This document shows positions 55,601 to 58,955 of a stretch of DNA of 64,000 bases, in pieces. The stretch is from Siphonodentalium dalli. Its lineage: Eukaryota > Mollusca > Scaphopoda > Gadilida > Siphonodentaliidae. The position numbers and the translations under genes are program-made. The stretch covers positions 170,074,664 to 170,138,663 of the forward strand of contig CP136066.1 of assembly GCA_032622095.1 (NCBI GenBank), in the 5' to 3' direction. A model generated the notes under the pieces. The model had not been told where the DNA came from and made no database searches. It saw only the letters and a list, made by a program, of their open reading frames with translations. Numbering within the stretch: position 1 is the first letter of the stretch; every line of letters starts with the position of its first letter.

Positions 55601-57279
55601 CGCGTATGACCGGTGGATAATATGAACCTCCACCGCGTATGACCGGCGGATAATATGTTCATATGAGAGCCTCCCCCTCGTATGACCGGCGGATGATATG
55701 TTCATATGAGAAACTCCCCAACGTATGACCAGAGGATAATATGATAACTTCCCTCGCGTATGACCGGCGGATAATATAAAACTCCACCGCGTATGTCTAT
55801 AAACACTATTTGATTTGAATATTCTTTTGAATAGTCTTACCATTGACATATTCATTCGTTCAAACCAGTTGATCTATTTTGTAACTTGGCTTTTAGTCGC
55901 CGGGCTCCGGCATCTGGGCTTTTAGTCACAACTGAAATAAAAATAAGTGCGAATATCTTGGAGCGAATTTCTGCAACAATTTCACCGCCTGGTGGGACCC
56001 ATTTATAAAAAAAATACATTCCCTGTGTCTAATCCTACATTTTGATATACTATACGCCCCATTCTATTGAATATACCAGCTGAAATCGATCCTGTAATTG
56101 TAAACATCGAGTCTATTTTTAGCTGTTTTATCGGCGCGTGTTTGCGTGTTCGCCATTATAATATTCGCACTAAAACAGCCATATTGTAGCTAAAAACGAA
56201 TGCACAGTATTCCACTGCGTTATTTGATACCCAAAACTTGTTGTTTGCTAGCGTATTCATCGAGAAATCTAAATTCTAAACATTAATGTCGAACGCAGTT
56301 TTTCGTATTTGTGGCATTTTATGTTAGGTCAGTTGTCGACCGAATAATGTAACTTCCTGTGTCCGGTCAGTGGCGGGGTTAATATGTGTGGATAGGGCGA
56401 ATGTGGACCTTTCGTGAGACACCAAAATGATCCCTCTACGCGCTGTATTCCTCGAGATATCGGCCGTCCCACGCAATTTGAAAATCCTGTCCCGCAGATT
56501 GTCATTCTATCCCAAATTTCACCCCATGTTAGGTCAGTTGTCGACCGAATAATGTAACTTCTGGTGTCCGGTCAGTAGCGGTGTTAATATGTGTGGATAG
56601 GCGAATGTGGGCCTTTCGTTAGACACCAAAATGAGCCCCCTACGCCTTGTATTCCTCGAGATATCGGCCGTCCCACGCAATTTGAAATTCTGTCCCGCAG
56701 ATTGTCGTTTTGTCCCATATCCCATCCCATCCCGCAGATTGTCATGTCTCTAATATTATCCTTTTATTATCATTAGTGTATTAATTTCGTCGGTTTCGTG
56801 GATCTAACAGAACAAAAACACGTTTATAAATACCATCGACCTGTATTATACATACGTATTCAAATCGCCCGATTGTATAAACACTCAGTGGTTAGGATAT
56901 ACGGCTTATTTTTATTGAACGAGCTGTGGTCGAAGTAATGCCGATCGCCAGATAAAGCGGTAATTGCTTTGTGTCCCGTCCATGTAATATGATCCTTTTA
57001 AAAACTTCTACAAAATTCACATTTTGTATTTCTAACATAAATTATACATTGTTTATACGTTAGTGTAACCATGCAGAAGAAGTTGGCCAATTCGTGCAGA
57101 CGAAACCATGTATAACGAGCTTGCGTGGGTGAAGAATTCACGTACGATTGTGCACGAATTGTGTTCGAATTCGAATTCAAATGCTGTACGGCAAAACAAA
57201 AATAAATATAGTGGACAAGAAAACACTCACGGCCAAACATTATCACAGAAAGAATGCATATTCCCAGCACACGAGCCAT
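4540..57279 (-). CDS. Six-exon gene: secreted, probably GPI-anchored protein with two six-cysteine domains
   Basis: Coding exons, in order, are 57231-57279, 36335-36440, 33276-33424, 21236-21344, 17523-17638 and 4540-4616. Sizes are 49, 106, 149, 109, 116 and 77 bp, total 606, giving 201 residues plus TGA. Intron phases run 1, 2, 1, 2, 1 and match at every junction. Residues 1-21 form a signal peptide. Domain 1 has Cys 24, 32, 51, 60, 68 and 92; domain 2 has Cys 111, 119, 137, 146, 154 and 177. The spacing is almost the same in both, so they are tandem homologues. Residues 178-201 are a small-residue spacer plus a hydrophobic tail with no charged end, like a GPI signal. There is no N-glycosylation sequon. 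I do not recognise the family; helix-rich six-Cys extracellular domains (for example DUF19-type) are a loose comparison only. The exons are read from sequence and the assembly is inferred; extra or alternative exons cannot be excluded. Confidence 0.85.
4728..4800 (-). mobile_element. tRNA-derived SINE fragment
   Basis: On the minus strand GGTTCGAGCCCCGGC matches a Pol III B box, preceded by ccagacgatgttggcata, which matches the same block in the SINEs at 42927-43099 and 43755-44050. The A-box half is poor or lost. It is not a functional tRNA. Confidence 0.5.
4828..5414 (+). repeat. 22-bp tandem array (two blocks)
   Basis: About 26 near-identical copies of tatacggggaatggcatcat plus ac. The array is split at 5079-5104 by a copy of the left flank (aaggttagtagtcatatggt, also at 4807-4827), so block and flank were duplicated together. 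Because 22 is not a multiple of 3 and the unit has no stop on this strand, all three plus frames stay open and give the same 22-residue peptide repeat. There is no start context or homology to support a protein. It lies in the first 800 bases upstream of exon 6, inside intron 5. Confidence 0.9.
5415..6616. repeat. Intron 5 sequence with one dispersed repeat
   Basis: About 6060-6460 is a diverged copy of the repeat at 38090-38530 (shared gactgagaagac...ctctgaagac and the later ttccaacctgacatgcccc-type block). The rest is unremarkable. Confidence 0.45.
6617..6969. mobile_element. TTAA-bounded MITE (Kolobok/T2-like)
   Basis: The ends are TTAAAGGGGTACTGTACAC and its exact inverse. The inverted similarity continues imperfectly for about 35 bp (ccggccatttatgg against ccataattggcc). 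Length is 353 bp, non-coding. The TTAAAGG terminus fits the T2/Kolobok type. Confidence 0.75.
6970..7300 (+). repeat. About 150-bp dispersed repeat, two units
   Basis: The unit reads roughly gagggaaagagttatgtccc tggctccgccc, a 'gacctggtgacc' block, 'cagtcacacaaggaccc', and 'gaagaagacgttttaag'. Units also occur at 10265-10330, 34030-34304, 34560-34860, 35260-35330, 35430-35640, 38640-38750 and 40321-40620. Several end in a GGAC-rich run and a tail like agagacttccgtctcaggtg. It is common in the window and not coding. Confidence 0.65.
8200..9520 (+). repeat. Array of about 160-bp units in the hAT-like element
   Basis: About eight units, alternating between a type starting ggatttagtcatgcaaagag and a type starting ggattgaattttgaaatcc, so the higher-order period is near 320 bp. 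Each unit holds the hairpin atggccgctggcggccat and the phrase gacaaatttcatgatgatc. Single diverged units lie outside at 18340-18450, 18650-18760 and 37660-37800 (inverted). Confidence 0.85.
9531..9549. repeat. (CA)n microsatellite
   Basis: Nine CA repeats, followed by ggacgacgg and a small inverted repeat (agctcaaacttta...aaagttgagct) of the kind that ends many repeats in this window. Confidence 0.85.
9990..11538. other. Intron 5 sequence, nothing certain
   Basis: AT-rich, with one short piece of the 150-bp dispersed repeat at 10265-10330 and a G10 run at 11161-11170. No exon candidate with matching splice sites and cysteines was found. Confidence 0.4.
11539..11948 (+). mobile_element. MITE family K1, 5' end lost
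   Basis: It is collinear with 1822-2290 from the 'ggcttccgg' block to the terminal ATCGGATTGAGTACTTTTAA, but the first 20 or so bases are missing. Confidence 0.7.
12072..12489. mobile_element. Fold-back MITE with TTCCGAAGG subrepeats and 8-bp duplication
   Basis: The ends are GGGGTCATGTCTCTATTCC and the inverse of GGGGTAGGGGTCTCTATTC. Each arm has two to five copies of a 15-16 bp motif (ctattccgaaggttc). The flanks atctgatc at 12064-12071 and 12490-12497 are identical, an 8-bp target duplication. The middle holds a G12 run and no gene. hAT or P superfamily is possible from the duplication length. Confidence 0.75.
12927..13388 (-). mobile_element. MITE family K1, inverted copy
   Basis: Starts TTAAAGGTACTCAATCCGAT and ends with the inverse, 462 bp. 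Internal order is reversed relative to 1822-2290. Confidence 0.75.
13389..14065. other. Intron 5 sequence, nothing seen
   Basis: AT-rich; a small hairpin ggggagc...gctcccc at 13997-14020 is the only structure noted. Confidence 0.3.
14066..14319. repeat. Double palindrome, family P
   Basis: The whole 254 bp is an inverted repeat (caagccttgaaataggg at one end and its inverse at the other). Each half is itself a palindrome around cccgcatagcggg, with arms reading ggtgaatttagtgatgct and agcatcaccaaattcacc. So the DNA can fold as one long hairpin or as two side-by-side hairpins. A second, partial copy is at 17320-17496. Confidence 0.85.
14815..15268. mobile_element. Tandemly rearranged cluster of pogo-like MITEs
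   Basis: The block holds repeated copies of the CAGTAATGCCC-family arms (ggaaagctctcgg, atggcaacaagccatatttc, ctgctgtggttatggagtcg). Two right halves of about 120 bp are repeated head to tail with the joint attagggcactactaataag. The left boundary is degraded (CCCTAATTAATCGAC); the right end is intact (GGCATTACTG). Confidence 0.7.
15600..16395 (+). pseudogene. LINE remnant: C-terminal part of reverse transcriptase ORF and 3' UTR
   Basis: Frame 1 from about 15603 reads LRSAIVKLRISAHRLKIETG and then EERLCKYCK, a pattern I know from the end of CR1/jockey-type ORF2 proteins with a terminal zinc knuckle. A frameshift near 15740 moves the reading to EDLLSCPLYNTLRE, and after a stop another frame gives FLLNLVELSLARAVGNL. 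The family is old and broken. About 400 bases of 3' UTR end in AATAAA at 16358-16363 and a ttgatttgtt-like tail. Only the 3' end is present, as in most 5'-truncated LINE copies. Confidence 0.6.
16681..16850. repeat. Two-copy direct repeat of about 85 bp
   Basis: The block ggatgaggggat(a/t)tgc...aatgcagtccgatcatcata...ggtctg occurs twice in a row, once at 16694-16755 and once at 16778-16835. Confidence 0.7.
17320..17496. repeat. Double palindrome, family P, partial second copy
   Basis: It carries gcgggctagcatcaccaaat, cctcattctgc and the end gacaccctatttcaaggctt seen in the copy at 14066-14319, with the left arm cut. It ends 27 bases from the exon 5 donor. Confidence 0.75.
17523..17638 (-). 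CDS. Exon 5: second half of six-Cys domain 2
   Basis: A strong acceptor (ttatttttttcag) and an AAT|GTGAGTAAG donor bound 116 bases. The exon encodes NVRTMMGC, then VEPKMQEC, then a charged helical stretch ending RKIMNDQ, and one base (T). It supplies Cys 146 and 154. T plus GT of exon 6 makes Cys 177, the expected sixth Cys. If the intron is not removed, the frame reads TGT GAG TAA, which also gives the sixth Cys and then a stop after one Glu. Confidence 0.85.
17776..18236 (+). mobile_element. MITE family K1
   Basis: Left end eroded (aatccgattcaacgctccc), right end ATCGGATTGAGTACGTTTAA. It includes a long (GTT)n run at 18163-18192. It lies in intron 4. Confidence 0.7.
18285..18960. repeat. 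Intron 4: single units of other repeats
   Basis: A G12 run at about 18286, diverged units of the 160-bp repeat at 18340-18450 and 18650-18760, and at 18798-18900 a short match to the outer end of element B (ttgatattagat...ccac..tgaaatttcacttta). Confidence 0.55.
19140..19460. repeat. Dispersed GGAC-tail repeat
   Basis: Contains agacttcgtccaggtgagc and cagacggacggac, matching the tail type at 35520-35640. Confidence 0.45.
19636..20122 (+). repeat. Tandem repeat of about 160-178 bp, three units
   Basis: Units start at about 19636, 19814 and 19975 with taagtccaaaaaggggcgta, followed by aaaaaatgggcggacgaaac and aaagttatgagttgaaacg. The unit lacks a useful open frame. Confidence 0.85.
20123..20181. 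repeat. (GGAC)n / ggacggaa minisatellite
   Basis: Run of ggac and ggaa tetramers in a 12-bp rhythm, closing the 160-bp repeats above. It is followed by a small hairpin around aaatctccatcggagat. Confidence 0.85.
20621..20986 (+). mobile_element. Dispersed element, family S
   Basis: Begins TTAAAGTGATGTGAAAC and ends ccataatatgtctt; same order of blocks as 2796-3115. Confidence 0.7.
20990..21180. repeat. Dispersed 'cagttggaaa' repeat with G run
   Basis: The blocks caacagttggaaat, taccagttggaaag and gcaagtggaattccgcgaac recur at 22425-22520 and 62510-62720. A purine-only G-rich run fills 21150-21170. Confidence 0.55.
21236..21344 (-). CDS. Exon 4: first half of six-Cys domain 2
   Basis: The acceptor is ctattgacag and the donor is GTTTGT, a weaker form than in the other exons. 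The 109 bases encode HSAVSDPGCDPMGILQC, then a stretch ending NGDVEEIC, and finish with AG, which joins T of exon 5 to make Ser 138. It supplies Cys 111, 119 and 137, spaced 7 and 17 as in exon 2 (7 and 18), and the intron falls in the same place and phase just after the third Cys. It is therefore the duplicate of exon 2. Confidence 0.85.
21398..21525. mobile_element. pogo-like MITE, short copy
   Basis: CAGTAATGCTC ... GAGCATTACTG with TA on both sides (21396-21397 and 21526-21527). It is 128 bp and lies 54 bases upstream of exon 4 on the gene's own strand, that is, in intron 3 near the acceptor. Confidence 0.8.
21957..22315 (+). mobile_element. Dispersed element, family S
   Basis: Starts TTAAAGTGATGTGAAACAC and ends ataatatgtctttaa, so both termini with TTAA are present. 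Confidence 0.75.
22316..22972. other. Intron 3 sequence with short repeats
   Basis: A 'cagttggaaa' unit at 22425-22520 and several gagccac(a/t)tt phrases at 22555-22665, also seen at 29720-29810. Otherwise AT-rich and empty. Confidence 0.4.
22973..23372. mobile_element. piggyBac-like MITE with paired hairpins (copy 1)
   Basis: Ends are TTAACCCTTTACCCAACA and the inverse, with TTAA as target. Inside, 23127-23193 and 23275-23341 are each a 67-bp near-perfect palindrome (ccaatgcattctcttatata ...), one mismatch per arm, and they are inverses of one another around an AT-rich loop. CCC next to TTAA fits piggyBac termini. The second copy is 42536-42926 and a diverged one is 34305-34559. Confidence 0.75.
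23467..23547 (-). mobile_element. MITE family K1, terminal fragment
   Basis: TTAAAGTAACTCACTCCGAT then the (CAA)n run that marks this end in other copies; the rest is missing. Confidence 0.55.
25040..27530 (+). repeat. Degenerate tandem array of about 187 bp, 13 units
   Basis: Each unit has ggttcccgaaag...cactttacaaaaagcggctg, a 'ggcgaatttt' block, acccctaccccatttgaagt, cttgaacacaccacgaactg and 'gtgtggacaaatgg'. Unit starts are near 25100, 25300, 25494, 25692, 25895, 26055, 26236, 26430, 26620, 26805, 26970, 27165 and 27340. A G12 run interrupts at 26300. Further units occur at 44200-44470 and 46120-46490. Confidence 0.8.
27531..28139. other. Interior of element A, unassigned
   Basis: No array unit and no arm sequence. 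Near 28112-28140 gagaataaactattgattgg then ttgattgat resembles a LINE 3' end, but no coding remnant was found upstream. Confidence 0.35.
29809..33324 (-). repeat. 68-bp satellite, about 52 units, derived from exon 3 / intron 3
   Basis: On the minus strand each unit runs cctgaaacagttcagatgta, accctgatggatcttacacg, ggaagtgagtcggttagttt and atacccaa. The first 40 or so bases match the end of exon 3 (coding LKQ..CNPDGSYTG) and the rest matches the start of intron 3, including the GTGAGT donor. The array begins directly at exon 3 and runs down intron 3. A few units are 66 bp. Shared variants (gttgcagg, aactaacgga, ggttgcatc) recur three to five units apart, showing local duplications. Confidence 0.95.
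33276..33424 (-). CDS. Exon 3: second half of six-Cys domain 1
   Basis: The acceptor ttccatttcag and the donor GGGAA|GTGAGT bound 149 bases. The exon reads ATKDYFDCMTNFMSGC, a charged helical stretch ending LKQYGC, and NPDGSYTAG. It supplies Cys 60, 68 and 92 and ends with one base (A), which joins GT of exon 4 to make Ser 102. The last 40 or so bases plus the intron start are the source of the 68-bp satellite that begins at once on its intron side. C-x-x-D-G-x-Y recalls thyroglobulin type-1 repeats, but the rest does not fit that family. Confidence 0.85.
33425..34029. other. Intron 2, no repeat seen
   Basis: Unremarkable AT-rich intron upstream of the exon 3 acceptor. Confidence 0.3.
34030..34304 (+). 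repeat. About 150-bp dispersed repeat, two units
   Basis: gttatgtctctggctccgcc and gttatttccctggctccgcc mark the two units. Confidence 0.65.
34305..34559. mobile_element. piggyBac-like MITE with paired hairpins, diverged copy
   Basis: TTAACCCTTACACAACGGG at the left, TTAA at the right, and between them two damaged palindromes around cttatatat...gcctcgcatatatat and ataagagaatgcattggcac. It interrupts the 150-bp dispersed repeat. Confidence 0.6.
34560..35640 (+). repeat. Dispersed repeat units with GGAC tails
   Basis: Units of the 150-bp repeat at 34560-34860, 35260-35330 and 35430-35640. The last ends in cggacggacgacggacg and agagacttccgtctcaggtg. 34870-34960 (ctttgcaaaatcagataagg) matches 40570-40610. 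Confidence 0.6.
35665..35930. repeat. Tandem repeat of about 55 bp, five units
   Basis: Each unit begins ctcgattaatcctaa and ends in a ttcttagtcaatatta block. Starts at about 35673, 35729, 35789, 35835 and 35889. Confidence 0.8.
35985..36287 (+). mobile_element. MITE family K1, 5' end lost
   Basis: From tcagatatcgagttttgaaa to CTGATTGTGTACCTTTAA. It ends 47 bases from the exon 2 donor. Confidence 0.6.
36335..36440 (-). CDS. Exon 2: first half of six-Cys domain 1
   Basis: A tttctccag acceptor and a GTATGT donor bound 106 bases with only one open frame. Two leading bases (AT) join C from exon 1 to make His 17. The exon encodes SSHGQNCDTDALLTC and then a helical-looking stretch to NMGVIC, and ends with CG, which joins C of exon 3 to make Arg 52. 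It supplies Cys 24, 32 and 51. Exon 4 is its counterpart in domain 2 and has the same length class and phases. Confidence 0.85.
36590..36830. repeat. Dispersed C-run repeat
   Basis: A C15 run, then ggaaaaatattttcaggctc and tttttccgttttcggcag. The start of a similar block is at 63900-64000. Confidence 0.45.
36831..37241. other. GC-richer intron 1 patch with TATAAAAG
   Basis: 36880-37060 has several CpGs and TATAAAAG at about 37009. This could be a core promoter of an old element or a chance match; no coding sequence follows. Confidence 0.25.
37242..37639. mobile_element. MITE-like element with 26-bp inverted ends
   Basis: CGCCAATGGCGGCATTCGTC at the left and the inverse of CCCGCCACTGGCGGCATTCG at the right, both continuing CCCATGA. 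The middle has repeated 'gaccttgacct' and 'tcaaggtcaa' phrases. No target duplication was seen. Confidence 0.65.
37660..37800 (-). repeat. Single unit of the 160-bp repeat
   Basis: Inverted: gaacgagtcattttggggtc, then catggctgccagcggccatc. Confidence 0.7.
38090..38530. repeat. Dispersed repeat shared with 6060-6460
   Basis: Shares gactgagaagac-like, 'ctctgaagac' and 'ggttggaa' blocks in the same order. Confidence 0.45.
38751..40320. mobile_element. piggyBac-like element, 1.57 kb, non-coding
   Basis: It starts TTAACCCTTTGAACCC and ends with the perfect inverse. It sits inside one unit of the 150-bp repeat: the left flank gttcttgggaagaaattgtt and the right flank gcactactgaagagggaaag join into a normal unit at a single TTAA. 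The interior is two direct repeats: units of about 380 bp at 38805 and 39186, then units of about 390 bp at 39474 and 39866. Confidence 0.8.
40321..40620 (+). repeat. 150-bp dispersed repeat, right part after insertion
   Basis: gagggaaagaattatggccc and later ctttgcaaaatcagag, matching 34700-34960. Confidence 0.6.
40647..40714. repeat. Short hairpin
   Basis: gtccaggttgtggt pairs with accacaacctggac. Confidence 0.7.
40842..41638 (+). other. Two adjacent open frames of unknown value
   Basis: Frames of 117 codons (40842-41195) and 143 codons (41207-41638) follow each other 11 bases apart. The first has several CC pairs and basic residues; the second has a hydrophobic stretch YDIWCIVNIILYVSLLIVQL. 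I recognise neither, and neither has splice or domain support. They lie within intron 1 on the opposite strand. They may be chance or a decayed element. Confidence 0.2.
41984..42339 (-). mobile_element. Dispersed element, family S, inverted
   Basis: TTTAAAGACATATTATGG at the left and GTATTTCACATCACTTTAA at the right. Confidence 0.75.
42536..42926. mobile_element. piggyBac-like MITE with paired hairpins (copy 2)
   Basis: Nearly identical to 22973-23372, including both 67-bp palindromes. The right terminus has lost about 8 bases (ctgttgTTAA instead of ctgttgggtaaagggTTAA). It lies directly against the SINE that follows. Confidence 0.8.
42927..43099 (-). mobile_element. tRNA-derived SINE (copy 1)
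   Basis: On the minus strand TAGCCGATGG fits a Pol III A box and GGTTCCAACCCC fits a B box about 50 bases later, followed by a non-tRNA body ending agatcctggac. The spacing is right for a Pol III promoter. It is not a functional tRNA. Confidence 0.6.
43100..43481 (-). mobile_element. Dispersed element, family S, inverted
   Basis: Same order as 41984-42339, starting caaagacatattatgg and ending tttcacatcactttaa. It has extra bases (tttctatttgagtaccc) near the end. Confidence 0.75.
43755..44050 (-). mobile_element. SINE (copy 2) split by a MITE
   Basis: Left part gtcggggttccaactcgcgc to cctcgtcta, right part gcacagactgtgat to cggctgcgaag. Joined, they match copy 1 (cctcgtctagccaagactgt). Confidence 0.65.
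43787..43999. mobile_element. pogo-like MITE inserted in the SINE
   Basis: CAGTAATGCCC ... GGGCATTACTG, a 213-bp near-perfect hairpin flanked by TA (43785-43786 and 44000-44001). The uninterrupted SINE has one TA at that point. Confidence 0.9.
44738..45217 (+). mobile_element. TTAA-bounded MITE family K2 (Kolobok/T2-like)
   Basis: TTAAAGGTATCCTGTG at the left, CACGTGCCTTTAA at the right. It shares 'ggtaaacataaagagcgtt', 'gttatgtaaacaaaag' and 'aacaaatatgaatatttt' with copies at 58956-59481 and 60673-61205 (inverted). Confidence 0.75.
45569..46097. mobile_element. Long-TIR MITE, possibly Mutator-like
   Basis: Inverted arms of about 125 bp: tagatcatgccatgaatctc ... gggaac at the left and the inverse at the right. 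The flank atatggta (extendable to atatggtagtt) occurs at 45561-45571 and 46098-46108. The host is a 187-bp unit that reads normally when the element is removed. Long TIRs with an 8-11 bp duplication fit MULEs. Confidence 0.7.
46740..47352 (-). mobile_element. Arm of a second element A copy, truncated
   Basis: Matches the right arm of A: 'tatcaataaacagtgttgtt', 'ggggagggatagctaa', 'tctcgcaaaccgttcaaaat', ending gtatcgttcatcgtcgattt. The missing terminal part of the arm continues at 51676. Confidence 0.7.
47353..51675. mobile_element. Fold-back element B: inverted arms around a 42-bp minisatellite
   Basis: Left arm about 47390-48650, right arm about 50380-51665, inverse and clearly diverged. 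Shared blocks include tggagccacgctgaaatttc, ggaactggttcg, 'aagtgaggcatac' and 'gattaagtaacat'. The right arm has an internal repeat (gttctgctcattt at 50555 and 51167). The core is the 42-bp array. Non-coding. Confidence 0.65.
48655..50200 (+). repeat. Degenerate 42-bp minisatellite, about 35 units
   Basis: Unit near gtatggtcatgtgtgaggtg, tatatgtatacatggagtga, ct, strongly diverged. It produces chance open frames on both strands. Confidence 0.75.
51676..51760 (-). mobile_element. Terminal part of element A copy 2
   Basis: ttgttctaccgtgggttgag then gtatctcgaaactagagctc, as at 29560-29625. It resumes the arm cut at 47352; about 95 bases of arm are missing across the insertion. Confidence 0.65.
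52805..54125 (+). repeat. 33/35/43-bp tandem array, left half of C
   Basis: Core ccgccggtcatacgcg then (g/a)(t/g)ggaggtt, with three endings: catattat (33 bp), ctcatattat (35 bp) and ctcatatgaacatattat (43 bp). Confidence 0.9.
54130..55795 (-). repeat. 33/35/43-bp tandem array, right half of C (inverted)
   Basis: Same units in reverse (cgcgtatgaccggcggataa). A block of about 593 bp is duplicated: ctcctcaacgtatgaccgga occurs at about 54389 and 54982 with the same units around it. Confidence 0.9.
56756..57230. other. Start of intron 1, unremarkable
   Basis: Sequence between the exon 1 donor and element C. No repeat or exon seen. Confidence 0.3.
57231..57279 (-). CDS. Exon 1: start codon and signal peptide
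   Basis: The exon encodes MARVLGICILSVIMFG and then one base (C) before a perfect GTGAGT donor, so it ends in phase 1. A basic start, a hydrophobic core and a small-residue end make a typical signal peptide, completed by HSSHG from exon 2. The ATG has a G at -3 and a G at +4. An upstream in-frame ATG (57369) would bury the signal peptide, so I prefer this start. The sequence tttattcag just before the ATG could be an acceptor, which would place the 5' UTR in a separate upstream exon. Confidence 0.8.
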
Positions 57280-57640
57280 TTCTGAATAAACACTGCTCTT
57301 ATAATATCGAAATTCAACAAAGGATGGCAGAGTCAAGACTGTGGGCGATGGGCGAAATGATTTACACACACGGTAATTTATGTGGAGGTCGCGGATGAAT
57401 AGCTGGCCTCGTCAATAATTATATGGGACTCCGCGTGTATAATATGCCGCTGCTTCTGGCTGCTTCTGTTAATTACCTGTCGCGCTTGAACGCCCGTTTC
57501 AAACTACGGAGTTTTGTCGACTCGCATCCAATTGTATTAAATCCGTCGGTGATGCGACTGCAGTCAATTTTGTTTCAGACGGACGCATCTTCGTCGCGTC
57601 GAATCTAATACATCGGTCGATTTATTTAAAGGTGCAGTCC
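57280..57640. promoter_or_regulatory. 5' flank of the gene, promoter not resolved
   Basis: On the minus strand attataagagc lies about 15-25 bases before the ATG, too close to act as its TATA box unless translation starts elsewhere. The tttattcag before the ATG could be an acceptor, which would move the promoter further up. 57500-57600 is richer in CpG. Confidence 0.3.
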
Positions 57641-57830
57641 CGGTTACCGTCAGAAAATGGTCACGCGCGTAGATATAGAGGTCTATATAACCGGTATACA
57701 TATATATTATACATATATATTAAAATACCGTACACATTATGTATATGTATGTGCGTGATTGCAGTGAGACTATATTAGCACGATGTATATAGTACATATA
57801 GGTATATAATATACTATAATAGTCGTTACA
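57640..57830. repeat. (TA)-rich low-complexity DNA
   Basis: Runs of tatatatat, tatacatatata and ccggtatac. Confidence 0.7.
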
Positions 57831-57889
57831 AATAAATGTTATATGTGCAACCAATTGCCATGTATGTGTATACCATGCATGTAAATACC

Positions 57890-58280
57890 GGTATACATTA
57901 ATTATTATAAATCAGAGACTACCACCCCTACCCCTTATAATGAGGAATACCGGTATATGTGACTTATACTATAAATCAGTGGTATAGCACACTCTACTCC
58001 TTATATGAATTATTATAAATCAGAGGCTATACCACCCCTACCCTTTATCATAAGTAATGCCGGTATATATGAATTATTATAAATCAGTGGTAGCACCCCT
58101 ACCCCTTATAATACGTAATACTGCGGTATATATGAATTAATATAAATCAGAGACTACAACCCCCTATCCCTTACAATACGAATTACCGGTTTATATTAAT
58201 TATTATAAATCAGTTGCTACCACCCCTACCCATTATACCGGTATATATTTATTATTATAAATCAGTGATACCATATCCAT
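57890..58280. repeat. Tandem repeat of about 62 bp, seven units
   Basis: Unit: ttattataaatcagaggcta, ccacccctaccccttataat, acgtaataccggtatatatg. Starts near 57900, 57960, 58010, 58073, 58135, 58198 and 58250. Confidence 0.8.
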
Positions 58281-58319
58281 TATAAGATGTGAGTCAGTGA
58301 CGTGCCATGTTGGTTCAGA

Positions 58320-58955
58320 AATCAAACTACCAGAATACATAAGCAATGCTTAGATACAGAATATATATTTATATAATATATATCTCTTTACAATGAAGAG
58401 AGCGTGCGACAAATGACATCATGTAGGTATTTCCGCAGATAACGGGAACTCCCTCATTATTATATCATTTTCATATCATTTGCATTCGGTACTTCGGCAG
58501 CTTTCGGGTTTTTGGTAACATCTATTATATATATATAGATTCGAGTCGTCAAAAATCCGTAGTTTGAAACCAAGACGGATTTCAGACGCATCACCGACGA
58601 AGATTTGTCTGAATTGGACGGATGTGATGCGTCTGACACGGATCTAATTGTTTCAAACGTCGCATCTTTGACGCATTTAATACAATTGTGGGTCTGGTAT
58701 TCGATTCGAGTCGACAAAAATTGCAAGGTTCAGTCCCCGCTACGCTATTCTGCCTCAATGTTAACAAATCTCGCTGGCCTGTATTTGCAGGAAAGAATTG
58801 TCCCTCAACAGGTACGTGGCTATAGGGTCTCCGTTTGGGGGTGTCCATTTGGGAATTCCAATTGCATCCCTCTTTGAATCAGACCAAGCACAACTTTTGC
58901 GGGAATCGCACCTCCCCCTTGCACACCAACTGCAACTGCCCATGATAGCCTATTC
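58320..58955. other. Intergenic DNA, no gene seen
   Basis: 58537-58735 has two short direct repeats (attcgagtcg(t/a)caaaaat). 58840-58900 resembles the 'cagttggaaa' repeat in reverse (ttgggaattccaattgc). Confidence 0.35.

Larger units (their letters stand above)
51856..56755. mobile_element. Element C: 4.9-kb near-complete palindrome
   Basis: Ends are GACATGACAATCTGCGGG and its inverse. Unique-sequence arms 51856-52800 and 55796-56755 are almost identical inverses. The interior arrays are also inverted about a centre near 54128 (tcctcatttgatttgagg). Each arm opens with two direct units of about 200 bp (gacaatctgcgggacagaat ... aactgacctaacat). Small differences between arms (for example a 5-base difference near 52280 against 56310) argue against a simple assembly artefact. 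No coding sequence and no clear target duplication. Confidence 0.8.

Noticed and set aside
52714-55855. Many open frames rich in 'HTRGRFSYY' and 'NILSAGHTR'
   Set aside because: They are translations of the 33/35/43-bp array of element C. They occur in several frames and on both strands, with no start context or domain.
57280-57369. Upstream in-frame ATG for exon 1
   Set aside because: It would add 30 polar residues before the signal peptide, and the local sequence looks like 5' UTR or an intron end. The ATG at 57279 gives a proper signal peptide.
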